The notes: generated by a model from the sequence alone, not told the origin. Shown: positions 9,900 to 18,494, counted from the first letter of the stretch. The stretch is 64,000 nucleotides of DNA from Actinopolyspora halophila DSM 43834 (GCF_000371785.1 NZ_AQUI01000002.1:1839276-1903275); one strand, 5' to 3'. Program-made: numbers and translations.

Positions 9900-11623
9900 C
9901 AACACGCGCAACGTCGACCGAGAAACATCCCGTGGCACCGACCTCGGCGAATCCGGCGCCCCCACCGTTGCAGGAGGGTGCCTTGCGGATCGTCGCGCTC
10001 GGCGGCATCGGTGAGGTCGGCAGGAACATGACCGTCTTCGAGTACAACGGTCGGTTGCTGCTGGTCGACTGCGGTGTGCTGTTCCCGGAAGACGATGCGC
10101 CGGGTGTCGATCTGATCCTGCCCGATTTCGGTCCGATCGAGAGTCGGTTGGACGAGGTCGAGGCCGTGGTCCTCACCCACGGGCACGAGGACCACATCGG
10201 GGCACTGCCGTTCCTGCTGCGACTGCGTCCCGACATCCCGGTGGTGGGCTCGAAGTTCACTCTCGCGCTGCTTTCGGCCAAGTGCCAGGAGCACCGGTTG
10301 TCCCCGCAGCTGATCGAGGTCGTCGAGGGGCAGCGCAGCGAGCACGGTGCGTTCGATCTGGAGTTCTTCGCGGTCAACCACTCGATCCCGGACGCGTTGG
10401 CCGTGGCGATACGCACCCCGGCGGGAACCGCCCTGCACACCGGGGACATCAAACTCGATCAGCTCCCGCTGGACGGCAGGCTGACGGATCTGGCCGGTTT
10501 CGCCCGGATGGGGGCGGAAGGCGTGGATCTGTTCCTGGCGGATTCCACCAACGCCGAAGTGCCCGGCTACGTCACCCCCGAACGCGAGATCGGTCCGGTG
10601 CTGGACTCGGTGATCGGGCGTGCGACCCAGCGTGTGATCGTGGCCTGTTTCGCCAGTCACGTGCATCGCGTCCAGCAGGTGCTGGACGTGGCCGAGGCGT
10701 ACGGGCGGAAGGTGTGCCTGGTCGGACGCTCCATGGTGCGCAACATGGGCATCGCCGCCGAGCACGGGATCCTTCGGGTGCCCGAGGGACTGCTCGTGAA
10801 TCTGGAAGAGGCGCTGGGGATGCCTTCCGATTCGGTGGTGTTCGTCTCGACCGGTTCTCAGGGTGAGCCACTGTCGGCCCTGTCGCGGATGGCCAGGGGC
10901 GAGCACAAGCAGATCAAGATCCAGCAGGGTGACACGGTCATCCTGGCCAGCTCGATGATTCCCGGCAACGAGACGGCCGTGTTCGGCGTGGTCAACGGTC
11001 TCGTCCGACTCGGTGCCGAGGTCGTGCACCAGGGCAGTGCCAAGGTGCACGTTTCGGGGCACGCTTCGGCCGGGGAGCTGCTCTACCTGTACAACGCGGT
11101 ACGCCCGAGCAACGTCATGCCGTTGCACGGGGAATGGCGACACCTGAAGGCCAACGCGGATCTCGCCACGCTCACCGGTGTTCCGTCGGACCGCGTCGTG
11201 ATCGCCGAGGACGGTGTCGTCGTGGACCTGATCGACGGGATCGCGAACATCGCGGGCCGGGTGGAAGTGGGCCACGTTTATGTGGACGGTCTTTCGGTCG
11301 GCGACGTCGGGGAATCGACGCTGTCGGACCGCCTCATGCTCGGCGAGGGCGGGTTCATCTCCATCACCGTCGCGGTGGACGCGACGACCGGTCGTGCGGT
11401 TTCTCCGCCGACGGTCTCCGGGAGGGGATTCTCGGATGATCCGAAGGCACTCGACGAGGTTTCCCCGCTCGTCGAGATGGAGCTTTCGCGGACCGAGTCG
11501 GAAGGCATCACGGACACGCATCGCATCGCACAGGCCGTGCGTCGCACGGTGGGCAAGTGGGTCGCCGACACCTATCGTCGCAAGCCGATGATCGTGCCGA
11601 ACGTACTGCCCGTCGATTCCTGA
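9896..11623 (+). CDS. rnj: Ribonuclease J
   Basis: RNase J is a metallo-beta-lactamase/beta-CASP endo- and 5'->3' exonuclease in RNA maturation and decay. The 575-residue protein has the zinc motif HGHEDHIG (His95, His97, Asp99, His100), a second metal site around HTGDIKLD, beta-CASP segments (FLADSTNAEVPGY, SRMARGEHKQI, HVSGHAS) and the usual C-terminal domain. The TTG at 9896 overlaps the dapA stop and has GAGGTG at about ten bases; GTG 9932, giving 563 residues, is the alternative and closer to the mycobacterial length. dapA-rnj adjacency is conserved in actinobacteria. Together with pnp the window encodes both main exonucleases. Confidence 0.95.
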   Translation: MTTRATSTEKHPVAPTSANPAPPPLQEGALRIVALGGIGEVGRNMTVFEYNGRLLLVDCGVLFPEDDAPGVDLILPDFGPIESRLDEVEAVVLTHGHEDHIGALPFLLRLRPDIPVVGSKFTLALLSAKCQEHRLSPQLIEVVEGQRSEHGAFDLEFFAVNHSIPDALAVAIRTPAGTALHTGDIKLDQLPLDGRLTDLAGFARMGAEGVDLFLADSTNAEVPGYVTPEREIGPVLDSVIGRATQRVIVACFASHVHRVQQVLDVAEAYGRKVCLVGRSMVRNMGIAAEHGILRVPEGLLVNLEEALGMPSDSVVFVSTGSQGEPLSALSRMARGEHKQIKIQQGDTVILASSMIPGNETAVFGVVNGLVRLGAEVVHQGSAKVHVSGHASAGELLYLYNAVRPSNVMPLHGEWRHLKANADLATLTGVPSDRVVIAEDGVVVDLIDGIANIAGRVEVGHVYVDGLSVGDVGESTLSDRLMLGEGGFISITVAVDATTGRAVSPPTVSGRGFSDDPKALDEVSPLVEMELSRTESEGITDTHRIAQAVRRTVGKWVADTYRRKPMIVPNVLPVDS

Positions 11624-12020
11624 ACCGTCGGGGCACCTCTCGTTCGGTGGTTCCCCGCGTCGCGCCCGTGCTCGGAAGGTGCGGAATTCTCGGCGCCTTC
11701 CGGGCTCGTGTGCGTCCGGCTCGTAGTGGGCTCGGTATCCGGTTCGGCACGGAAAACGGAACCGGCCATTCTTCTTCGTTGTCCTTCCCTCTTTCGAGGG
11801 GATGGGCATTGTTTTCTTCTCGGCGTGTCGTGCTTACGTATCGTTTATAGAGACACGGTCGAGTGGTGTTGCTGGCCCGATAGTGTGAGTGAGCGCGCTC
11901 GTTCCGCCTGACAGTGCCACTGTGGAAACAGCCGGTCGGCGGACAGCTTTCCTGGAAGTTTTCGTATTTCCGCTCGTTGTACCGGCTCGCACCACAGTCA
12001 CAGTAGATTGGGGTCCGATC
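11624..12020. other. Intergenic region between rnj and the chaplin-like gene
   Basis: The 397 bases hold a terminator hairpin near the start and an AT-richer stretch (about 11770-11850) unlike its surroundings. TAGATT at 12004-12009 is a plausible -10 for the next gene, giving a short leader, but no good -35 was found. TTTATA near 11845 is another possible -10. No convincing ORF is present. Confidence 0.5.
11671..11704 (+). terminator. Hairpin terminator after rnj
   Basis: A stem of about 12 bp with G-U pairs (11671-11682 with 11693-11704) and a 10-base loop lies 48 bases after the rnj stop. Confidence 0.5.
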
Positions 12021-12260
12021 GTGCGTAAAACGATTAGCTTCCTCGCGGCGTCGGCCGCTGCGGCCGGTTTGATGGCCATGGGATCACCGGCCATGGCCGA
12101 CAGTCACGACAACGACGGCATCAACCTGCTCAACGACAACAACGTGAGCGTGTTGCCGGTTCAGCTCTGCAACAACAACGTCGCGGCACTCGGCTTGGTC
12201 GCGCCGATCGGATCACCGCAGAACGCCGAGTGCGTCAACGCGCCCATCGTGGACCACTGA
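12021..12260 (+). CDS. Chaplin-like small secreted protein
   Basis: A 79-residue precursor: a signal peptide of about 26 residues (RKTIS, a hydrophobic Ala-rich core, ending MGSPAMA) and a mature part of about 53 residues with two cysteines. The mature sequence has NDNNVSVLPVQLCNNNVA and later a second Cys before VNAPIVDH, recalling chaplin domains (two Cys, Asn/Val-rich beta segments), but lacks the usual C-terminal sorting signal of long chaplins. It may coat or assemble at the cell surface; this is inference. GTG 12021 is supported by the signal peptide, not by a strong ribosome binding site. A perfect 16-bp terminator follows, so it is a single-gene transcript. Confidence 0.8.
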   Translation: MRKTISFLAASAAAAGLMAMGSPAMADSHDNDGINLLNDNNVSVLPVQLCNNNVAALGLVAPIGSPQNAECVNAPIVDH

Positions 12261-12270
12261 GATGGCCGGA

Positions 12271-12311
12271 GTGGGTTCACCGGTGCTTTTCGAATGCACC
12301 GGTGAACCCAC
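12271..12311 (+). terminator. Perfect hairpin terminator after the chaplin-like gene
   Basis: Sixteen perfectly paired bases (12271-12286 with 12296-12311) around a 9-base loop, ten bases after the stop. It lacks a T-tract but is among the strongest stems in the window. Confidence 0.8.
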
Positions 12312-12826
12312 CGTGAAGCATGATGTGGCCCGTATTCGCGGACGGCTTCCGTCAGCGGACGGTGCGCGAGCGTGTTGTGGGACTCGTTTCGCGTGCGGGG
12401 AGGGACGCTGACCGGTACGACCGGGCTCGTGGCCGTGCTGCCGGGGTGGGCACGGCCGCGGGAACAGAAACGGGAGCTGTTACGACCGGAAGCCACATCA
12501 GGGGAGGGGGAGCGCTCGGCGCCGCACGGCTGTGCGGCGCCGAGTGTTTTTCCGGGACGGGAGCTCACGACTCCACGGAGTGCGGACCAGGTTCGACAGT
12601 TTCGCGGGTGCGGCTTACAACGGCCGCTGCCCGCGGAGCATCGTCGGAAAACGCGGAGGGCGAACGCGGTGGTGCGGCCCCCCGATTTCGTCGCCGCTGT
12701 CGGCGTGTCGTGACGGCGCACGGATCCGACACGGACGACCATGGACACTGGTTCTCGCCAACGGGCACGGTGACTCCCGTTCGGCTGGTGTTACACGAGC
12801 AGCGGAGCACCGATACCGTGTGGAGT
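12312..12826. other. Non-coding region before ftsK, possible small RNA or leader
   Basis: The 515 bases between the chaplin-like terminator and ftsK hold no convincing gene. About the middle stands a textbook intrinsic terminator (12515-12551), which needs a transcript from 12312-12514. No promoter could be fixed there. The stretch 12552-12790 shows nothing recognisable. TTACAC (12791-12796) and TACCGT (12815-12820), 18 bases apart, look like the ftsK promoter. Confidence 0.45.
12515..12551 (+). terminator. Intrinsic terminator with T-tract and no gene before it
   Basis: A perfect 13-bp GC-rich stem (12515-12527 with 12532-12544) closed by the tetraloop GGCT and followed by TGTTTTT. It is the only classic rho-independent form found here apart from a weaker one at 52329. 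The gene upstream already has its own terminator, so this one probably ends a small RNA or attenuates a leader. Confidence 0.75.
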
Positions 12827-15460
12827 ATGGCCAGCGGCACGACGAACAAGGGGTCCACGGGAGCGCGCGGTAACGGCGCGCGGAGTCGTTCGTCCGGTTC
12901 CGGAACGAAGAAGTCCGGATCCGCAGGTTCCCGATCCTCCGGCTCCGGGGCGAGCGGGAAAAAGCCCACGAATTCCGGAACGAAGACGAGTTCCGGAAGG
13001 AATACCTCCCGTTCGGGCAGGACTTCCCCGAAAGGTGCCGGGAAGGCGAGCACGGCGGGAAGCCGCTCCTCCCGAGGTGGTTCTTCGGGAGGTTCCGAAC
13101 TCGGGCGTGGAATCGCCCGGGCTACGGGTAGCGTGCTGCGCACCATCGGCAGAACCAGGGAACTGGACTCCGCGCACCGGCGTGACGGGCTGGCGCTGAT
13201 CCTCATCGCCTTGGCGGTGGTGACCGCGGCCGGCGTCTGGTGGCACGCCGGAGGTCCCGTGGGGCAGTGGCTGGACTGGGTGCTCCGATCGGTGATCGGT
13301 TCGGCTTCGTTGGTGCTCCCGCTGGTGTTGTTCGGAGTGGCCGTGCTGCTCATGCGTACCGAGAACAACCCGGAGGCGCGGCCGCGAATGGTGGTCGGGA
13401 CGGCCTTGTTGCTGTTCGCGGCACTCGGCGTGCTGCACATCGGGACGGGGGCTCCGCGTGATGCCTCCGACTGGCCGGAAGCCGCTGGTTTTCTCGGCTA
13501 CGTCGCGGGAGGACCACTGGCCGACGGGATGACCGGTGGAGTAGCGGTCGCCGTTCTGGTGCTGGTCTCGTTGTTCGCCGTGCTGCTGCTCACCGGAACC
13601 GCGGTTCGTGAGGTGCCCGAACGTTTGCGCAAACTGGCCCATCCGGAGGAGGCGGACCGGGCCGGTGGGACCGAGCAGGAGGTGGCCCCGTCCGATCCCG
13701 ACAGTGCGAAACTGCGTCGTCCCGCCAGGCGCCGTCAGGCCTCCATGAGTGGGAAGGCCGAACAGGGCACGGAGGACGCGGAGGACGTGGCGGAAACGCC
13801 TGCCTCCGGTAACGGGAAACGGACTGCGGCGGCCACCGCCCCGAGTGGAACCGCGGAGCGGGAGACCCCGAAATCCGCTGCCGCGAAGCCCTCTCCGAGC
13901 TCGGGGCCCGCCGAGCGATCCGCCCCCGAGGAGCCACAGCAGCTCACGATCACCCGTGCCGTCGAGGGGAACTACCGGCTTCCACCGCCGAACGCTTTGG
14001 AGGAGGGCGAGCCGCCGAAGCGGCACAGCGAGGCGAACGACGCCATAATCGAGGCGATCAACGGTGTGCTGCGGCAGTTCAAGATCGACGCCGAGGTGAC
14101 CGGGTTCGTGCGGGGGCCGACCGTTACGCGTTACGAGGTCGAGTTGGGGCCCGGCGTGAAGGTCGAGAAGATCACCGCGCTGACCAAGAACATCGCTTAC
14201 GCCGTTGCCAACGACAACGTTCGGCTGCTGGCTCCGATACCCGGCAAGTCGGCCGTGGGGATCGAGGTGCCCAACAGCGACCGCGAGATGGTTCGGCTCG
14301 GGGACGTCCTGCGCTCGGGCAAGGCGGCCGAGGACACCCACCCCCTGGTCATGGGGTTGGGCAAGGACATCGAGGGGCAGATGGTCACGGCCAACCTCTC
14401 GAAGATGCCGCACCTGCTGTGCGCGGGATCGACGGGATCGGGCAAGTCCAGTTTCGTCAACTCCATGCTCGTCTCCCTGCTGGCCAGGGCGACTCCCGAG
14501 GAAGTCAGGATGATCCTCATCGACCCGAAGATGGTCGAGTTGACGCCCTACGAGGGGATCCCCCATCTGATCACTCCCATCATCACCGAGCCCAAGAAAG
14601 CGGCCTCGGCGCTCGGCTGGCTGGTCGAGGAGATGGAGCAGCGGTACCAGGACATGCAGGCCAGCAGGGTGCGTCACATAGACGATTTCAATGCCAAGGT
14701 GCGTTCCGGTGAACTCACCGCTCCGCCGGGGAGTGAACGGGAGTACCGGACCTACCCCTACATTCTCGCCATCGTCGACGAGCTGGCCGATCTGATGATG
14801 ACGGCTCCCCGCGACGTGGAGGACGCGGTGGTGCGGATAACGCAAAAAGCTCGTGCGGCGGGAATCCACCTGGTGTTGGCCACCCAGCGTCCCTCCGTGG
14901 ACGTGGTCACCGGACTGATCAAGACGAACGTTCCCTCCCGGTTGGCCTTCGCCACCTCCTCGCTCACCGATTCGCGGGTGATCCTCGACCAGGCGGGTGC
15001 GGAGAAACTGATCGGCATGGGGGATGCGCTCTACCTCCCGATGGGAGGTGCGCGGCCGACTCGCGTTCAGGGCTCCTTCGTCAGTGACGACGAGATCCAC
15101 CGGGTGGTCGGCTACACCAAGGAACAGGCCGAGCCGGACTACGCCGACGGAGTGACCTCCGCCAAGGCGAGTCAGCAGAAGGAGGTCGACTCGGACATCG
15201 GCGATGATCTGGATGTGCTGTTGCAGGCCGCTGAGCTCGTGATAACCAGCCAGTTCGGATCGACCTCGATGTTGCAGCGCAAACTCCGGGTCGGCTTCGC
15301 GAAGGCGGGCAGGTTGATGGACCTTCTCGAATCCAGGAGCGTCGTTGCCGCTTCGGAGGGGTCGAAGGCGCGGGAGGTGCTCGTCAAACCGGAGGAGTTG
15401 GAAGGAGCCCTGAACTCCATTCGGGGAGGTCCACCTCCGCAGGAGGAAGCGGAGGGGTGA
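12827..15460 (+). CDS. ftsK: DNA translocase FtsK/SpoIIIE
   Basis: FtsK pumps DNA through the closing septum and aids chromosome segregation. The 877-residue protein has an N-terminal tail of about 100 residues rich in Ser, Gly, Arg and Lys, four membrane segments (about 125-265), an acidic/Pro linker, then the alpha/beta motor with Walker A AGSTGSGKS (533-541), Walker B ILIDPKMVEL and the C-terminal gamma winged helix (ITSQFGSTSMLQRKLRVGFAKA) that reads polar DNA motifs. ATG 12827 is preferred since TACCGT ends exactly six bases before it, implying a leaderless mRNA; GTG 12818 is possible. M. tuberculosis also has ftsK near argA and pgsA. Confidence 0.96.
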   Translation: MASGTTNKGSTGARGNGARSRSSGSGTKKSGSAGSRSSGSGASGKKPTNSGTKTSSGRNTSRSGRTSPKGAGKASTAGSRSSRGGSSGGSELGRGIARATGSVLRTIGRTRELDSAHRRDGLALILIALAVVTAAGVWWHAGGPVGQWLDWVLRSVIGSASLVLPLVLFGVAVLLMRTENNPEARPRMVVGTALLLFAALGVLHIGTGAPRDASDWPEAAGFLGYVAGGPLADGMTGGVAVAVLVLVSLFAVLLLTGTAVREVPERLRKLAHPEEADRAGGTEQEVAPSDPDSAKLRRPARRRQASMSGKAEQGTEDAEDVAETPASGNGKRTAAATAPSGTAERETPKSAAAKPSPSSGPAERSAPEEPQQLTITRAVEGNYRLPPPNALEEGEPPKRHSEANDAIIEAINGVLRQFKIDAEVTGFVRGPTVTRYEVELGPGVKVEKITALTKNIAYAVANDNVRLLAPIPGKSAVGIEVPNSDREMVRLGDVLRSGKAAEDTHPLVMGLGKDIEGQMVTANLSKMPHLLCAGSTGSGKSSFVNSMLVSLLARATPEEVRMILIDPKMVELTPYEGIPHLITPIITEPKKAASALGWLVEEMEQRYQDMQASRVRHIDDFNAKVRSGELTAPPGSEREYRTYPYILAIVDELADLMMTAPRDVEDAVVRITQKARAAGIHLVLATQRPSVDVVTGLIKTNVPSRLAFATSSLTDSRVILDQAGAEKLIGMGDALYLPMGGARPTRVQGSFVSDDEIHRVVGYTKEQAEPDYADGVTSAKASQQKEVDSDIGDDLDVLLQAAELVITSQFGSTSMLQRKLRVGFAKAGRLMDLLESRSVVAASEGSKAREVLVKPEELEGALNSIRGGPPPQEEAEG

Positions 15461-15660
15461 GCTCGCAGCGGAGCTTTGTGCGCGTGGTTGGTCAGCCGTC
15501 CGTGTGGTCCGGCCCCCCGGAGGCGGGTCCCCGCCACCGCGGGCTACACGGTCTCGGGATTTCGCGCCGGGCACCCACAGCCAGCGCCCCCCCGGGGGAG
15601 GCCCCGTTCGGCGACCACCTGAGCCAACCGAACGGAAAACCTCGGCGGTCCGGGAAGGGA

Positions 15661-16176
15661 TCAGCCCAGTGCGTGTTCCTTCCCGCTCGCGGACAGCGCC
15701 CTGTCCACGGCTTCGGCGGTGTTGTCGCTGCTCGCGCCGAACTGCCTGACGGCGAAGTAGTACACATCGGCAGCGCGCTCGCAGGCGGTATCGCCCGCGC
15801 AGGCCGAGTACATGTCCGCGCGGAAATTGTCGTCGATGCTCAGCCGGTTCTCCTCGGTGAATCTCCCCTGTTTTTCGTAGTTGCGGTACCCGAAGTCGTG
15901 CCGCAGACAGCTTTCCGTGAATTCGTACCCGAGCGGCTCGTCGGGTGAATAGGAGCACGCGTCCGAGGACCAGTCCAACTCGTTCGGGTGAGGTCTTGCT
16001 TCTCTTATCTGGACGAATTCTTCCAGGGAGACCTCGAACAGGTACTGATCGGTGACCTGACGCGGATCCCAGGACTCGGTGGCGGCTTGTGCGGTGGTGC
16101 CGCTCAGGAGGGCGGCACAAAGAGCGGTGAGCAGGGCCAACATAGCGCTTGGGCGCCGGTGTTTCCGGGAGGACAC
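15661..16176 (-). CDS. Secreted prokaryotic phospholipase A2
   Basis: The 171-residue precursor has an Arg/Lys-rich N-terminus, a hydrophobic core and a cleavage site near Ala31, so it is exported. The mature part shows the bacterial PLA2 signature CLRHDFGYRNY with the His93-Asp94 pair, and Asp72 in WSSDACS, the likely calcium ligand, plus four cysteines suggesting two disulfides. The family releases fatty acids from glycerophospholipids (compare Streptomyces violaceoruber PLA2). GTG 16176 has AGGAG five to seven bases before it. It lies between ftsK and argA and looks like an accessory insert. Its substrate in vivo is unknown. Confidence 0.9.
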   Translation of the reverse strand: MSSRKHRRPSAMLALLTALCAALLSGTTAQAATESWDPRQVTDQYLFEVSLEEFVQIREARPHPNELDWSSDACSYSPDEPLGYEFTESCLRHDFGYRNYEKQGRFTEENRLSIDDNFRADMYSACAGDTACERAADVYYFAVRQFGASSDNTAEAVDRALSASGKEHALG

Positions 16177-16325
16177 GGGGACTTCTCCTAGCGGGTGGAA
16201 GATTCGGTTCGGATCAGTCCTACCGTGCCTAGCAAGCGTTCGCTTGATGCTTTCGGGTGTTGTTCAGGCGGTTTTCTTCCCGGATTCACGGATTTTTCGC
16301 TCGAAAGAGGGACAGGGGGAAGGTA

Positions 16326-16859
16326 TCAGGGATCCAGTTTCAACAGCATTCGCGTGTTGCCGAGCGTGTTCGGTTTGACGTAGGGGAGGTCGAGGAATTC
16401 GGCGACCCCGGTGTCGGCCGATCTGCGCATCTCCGCGTACACCTCGGGGGAGACCGGGGTTCCGCTGATCGGTTCGAATCCGTGCTTGGCGAAGAATTCG
16501 GTCTCGAAGGTCAGCACGAACAGTTTCGGAAGGCCCAGTTCGTTCGCCAACTCGATCAGTTTCCGCACCATTCGGTGTCCGACGCCGTGCCCGCGTGCGG
16601 ATGGGTCCACGGCGATGGTGCGTAGTTCGCCGAGGTCCTCCCAGAGCACGTGCAGCGCTCCGCAGCCGACGAGGCTCGTGGAGTCGTCGCCGTGGTTCTG
16701 TTCGGCCACCCAGAATTCCTGGATGCTCTCGTAGAGTGTGACGAGGTCTTTTTCCAGCAGGACCTGCCCGGCGTAGGTGTCCACCAGCCGCTTGATGGTC
16801 CGGACGTCGGCTATCCGCGCACGGCGTATTGTTATCCCGGCGGACGCATAGGAATGCAT
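16326..16859 (-). CDS. argA: Amino-acid N-acetyltransferase (Rv2747-type, N-acetylglutamate synthase)
   Basis: This 177-residue GNAT protein closely matches M. tuberculosis Rv2747, which acetylates glutamate/glutamine in the first step of arginine synthesis. Shared blocks include VDTYAG, LYESIQEFWVAE, GCGALHVLWEDLGELRT, the acetyl-CoA loop RGHGVGHR (89-96), FETEFFAKHGF and VAEFLDLPYVKPNTLGN. ATG 16859 is leaderless in form: TAAAAT (16866-16871 on the minus strand) ends six bases before it. It faces pgsA divergently, as in mycobacteria, where argA also sits beside ftsK and pgsA. The single-domain enzyme lacks the amino-acid-kinase-like domain of E. coli ArgA. Confidence 0.93.
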   Translation of the reverse strand: MHSYASAGITIRRARIADVRTIKRLVDTYAGQVLLEKDLVTLYESIQEFWVAEQNHGDDSTSLVGCGALHVLWEDLGELRTIAVDPSARGHGVGHRMVRKLIELANELGLPKLFVLTFETEFFAKHGFEPISGTPVSPEVYAEMRRSADTGVAEFLDLPYVKPNTLGNTRMLLKLDP

Positions 16860-17263
16860 ACTTGGATTTTAGGGATGGCTCGGATCGGTTTGCTTGGCGG
16901 GTCGGGGCGCGGTGCCGATCGCGTAGGTGGCGGTACGCGGCTGCGCCGCTTGTACGACGATCGGTCCCGGCCGGTGCACGCTCCACCCGCGCGGGTACTC
17001 GACCGAACACGATGAGCGAGCCGCGTGCCGACGAGCGTTCCGGCCGTCCTCGACCGTGTGGATGCCGTGTTCACCGCTCCGCGAGGGAGCGGGCGGGGTA
17101 GCCACGGCCGTGCGGTCCTCGTTCGCTCCCCGGAGGAGGGGGCGAAGTCGTCCGTGAGTATCGTTCCGGGCCCCGAGGTGGACGGTACGACCGTCGTCAT
17201 TGATCCTGGACACGGCGCGACACACGACGCCCGCAGTGAACAGGATCGGTTCGAGGAGTTGTC
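16860..17263. other. Divergent region between argA and pgsA
   Basis: The 404 bases contain the argA -10 (TAAAAT, 16866-16871 minus) and a possible short ORF ending in the pgsA start (17025-17267). The pgsA ribosome binding site GAGGAG is at 17253-17258. No palindromic operator was noticed. Confidence 0.5.
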
Positions 17264-17267
17264 ATGA
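17025..17267 (+). CDS. Possible small ORF coupled to pgsA
   Basis: An 80-residue frame from GTG 17025 ends with a TGA that overlaps the pgsA ATG in the ATGA form used by coupled genes here. Its base use is gene-like: first codon positions are G-rich and third positions about three-quarters G/C. The product is acidic toward its end (DPGHGATHDARSEQDRFEELS), with no domain recognised; the DPGHG string recalls amidases but is surely chance. There is no ribosome binding site. It could be a real small gene, a decayed gene, or an accident of high GC. Confidence 0.3.
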   Translation: MPTSVPAVLDRVDAVFTAPRGSGRGSHGRAVLVRSPEEGAKSSVSIVPGPEVDGTTVVIDPGHGATHDARSEQDRFEELS

Positions 17268-17905
17268 CAGCGGACAGTGCGGCATCGAACCGGGCCGCTT
17301 CCGGCTCGGGCGGTGCCGACGGGGACGAGCGGGGCACGCCTCTTGTCAACATCGCCAACGCGCTGACCACATCGCGGTTGATCCTCGTGCCCGTTTTCCT
17401 GGTCGTCCTGTTCTGGGCGGGCGGTCACGAGCCGTTCTGGAGGTGGGTCGCCACCGCGGTGTTCGTGCTCGCCTCGGTGACCGACCGGATCGACGGCGAA
17501 CTGGCCCGGAGACGTGGTCTCATAACGGATTTCGGCAAGATCGCCGATCCGTTGGCGGACAAGGCGCTGACCGGGGCCGCGTTGATCGGGTTGAGCGCCC
17601 TGGGGGATCTCCCCTGGTGGGTGAGCGGCTTGATCATCTTCCGGGAGACGTTCGTCACGGTTCTGCGGTTCTGGGTCATTCGACACGGCGTCATCCCCGC
17701 CTCGCCGGGAGGAAAGCTCAAGACCCTGCTGCAGGCAGTGGCCATCGGGCTGTACCTGTTGCCGCTCGGTGACTCGGCCGATCCGTTGAAGTGGGTGGTC
17801 ATGGGGGCGGCTGTCGTGGCCACGGTGGGAACGGGTGCGGACTACGTGGTGCGCGCGGTGCGGCTCAGGGCGTTGAGTCGTCGGACCAGGAAGGGGCACG
17901 GGTGA
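17264..17905 (+). CDS. pgsA: CDP-diacylglycerol--glycerol-3-phosphate 3-phosphatidyltransferase
   Basis: This membrane enzyme makes phosphatidylglycerophosphate, the precursor of phosphatidylglycerol and cardiolipin. The 213-residue protein has the CDP-alcohol phosphatidyltransferase signature D74xxDG78..AR82..G91xxxD95xxxD99 in TDRIDGELARRRG and the following FGKIADPLAD. Several hydrophobic segments flank it. ATG 17264 has GAGGAG five bases before. The stop overlaps the cinA start (GTGA). M. tuberculosis PgsA3 (Rv2746c) has the same place between argA and clgR. Confidence 0.94.
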   Translation: MTADSAASNRAASGSGGADGDERGTPLVNIANALTTSRLILVPVFLVVLFWAGGHEPFWRWVATAVFVLASVTDRIDGELARRRGLITDFGKIADPLADKALTGAALIGLSALGDLPWWVSGLIIFRETFVTVLRFWVIRHGVIPASPGGKLKTLLQAVAIGLYLLPLGDSADPLKWVVMGAAVVATVGTGADYVVRAVRLRALSRRTRKGHG

Positions 17906-18399
17906 CGGAGCGAGCGGGACGGGAGGCCGAACGGCATCGCCGGGTCACCGACGTGCTGGAACTGTTGTGGAGATCGGGACGTACGGTCGCCACGGCCGAA
18001 TCGCTGACCGCGGGCCTGGTCAGCGTGATGCTGACCGAGGTCGGCGGGGCCAGCTCGGTCGTGCGGGGCGGCCTGGTGGTGTACGCCACCGACTTGAAGA
18101 GTGGTTTGGCCGGGGTCGATCCGGAGCTGCTCGCCGCTCGCGGTGCGGTGGACCGGGAGGTCGCCGAACAGCTCGCGGAGGGAGCTCGTTCGCGTTGCGG
18201 TGCTGACTGGGGGATCGGGCTGACCGGGGTGGCCGGACCTGATTCCCAGGACGGGAACCCCCCGGGAACGGTGTACCTCGGTTTCGCGGGGCCGGAGGGA
18301 AGTGTCGTGCACGCGCTCCGGTTGGCGGGCGATCGACAGGAGATACGGCACACCGCCGCTGACACGGCCCTGGAACACTTCGAGGCTTTGTTGCGTTGA
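17902..18399 (+). CDS. cinA: CinA-family NMN amidohydrolase (CinA C-terminal domain)
   Basis: The 165-residue protein is a stand-alone CinA C-terminal domain, as in PncC, which deamidates nicotinamide mononucleotide to recycle pyridine nucleotides. Signature blocks are TVATAESLTAGLVS, VVRGGLVVYATDLK, and the GLTGVAGPDSQDGNPPGTVYLGFAG region. GTG 17902 overlaps the pgsA stop and follows AGGAAGGGG. The pgsA-cinA pair upstream of the regulator is a common actinobacterial order. Either NMN deamidation or a role linked to recombination/competence could apply; the first has experimental support in the family. Confidence 0.9.
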   Translation: MTERAGREAERHRRVTDVLELLWRSGRTVATAESLTAGLVSVMLTEVGGASSVVRGGLVVYATDLKSGLAGVDPELLAARGAVDREVAEQLAEGARSRCGADWGIGLTGVAGPDSQDGNPPGTVYLGFAGPEGSVVHALRLAGDRQEIRHTAADTALEHFEALLR

Positions 18400-18494
18400 A
18401 CTCGGATGTAGGTGACGTGGTGGATGGCGACGACGCGCTTTTTCTTGCTTCGTGGGATATTGGTGCTACAGGCTCCATCTTTTGGTTGAAACGC

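Noticed and set aside
11873-11884. CCCGATAG as a WhiG-type -10 for the chaplin-like gene
   Set aside because: No TAAA-like -35 lies at the required distance.
12400-12514. Cobalamin-type riboswitch before the orphan terminator
   Set aside because: A CGGGAA and a GCCAC-like string occur, but the order and the remaining conserved elements do not fit.
13000-16120. Minus-strand open frame of over 1000 codons opposite ftsK
   Set aside because: It mirrors the ftsK codons and has the low-complexity composition of antisense frames.
17193-17222. DPGHG string resembling N-acetylmuramoyl-L-alanine amidases
   Set aside because: Only a few residues match, and no other amidase motif or metal ligand is present in the 80-residue frame.
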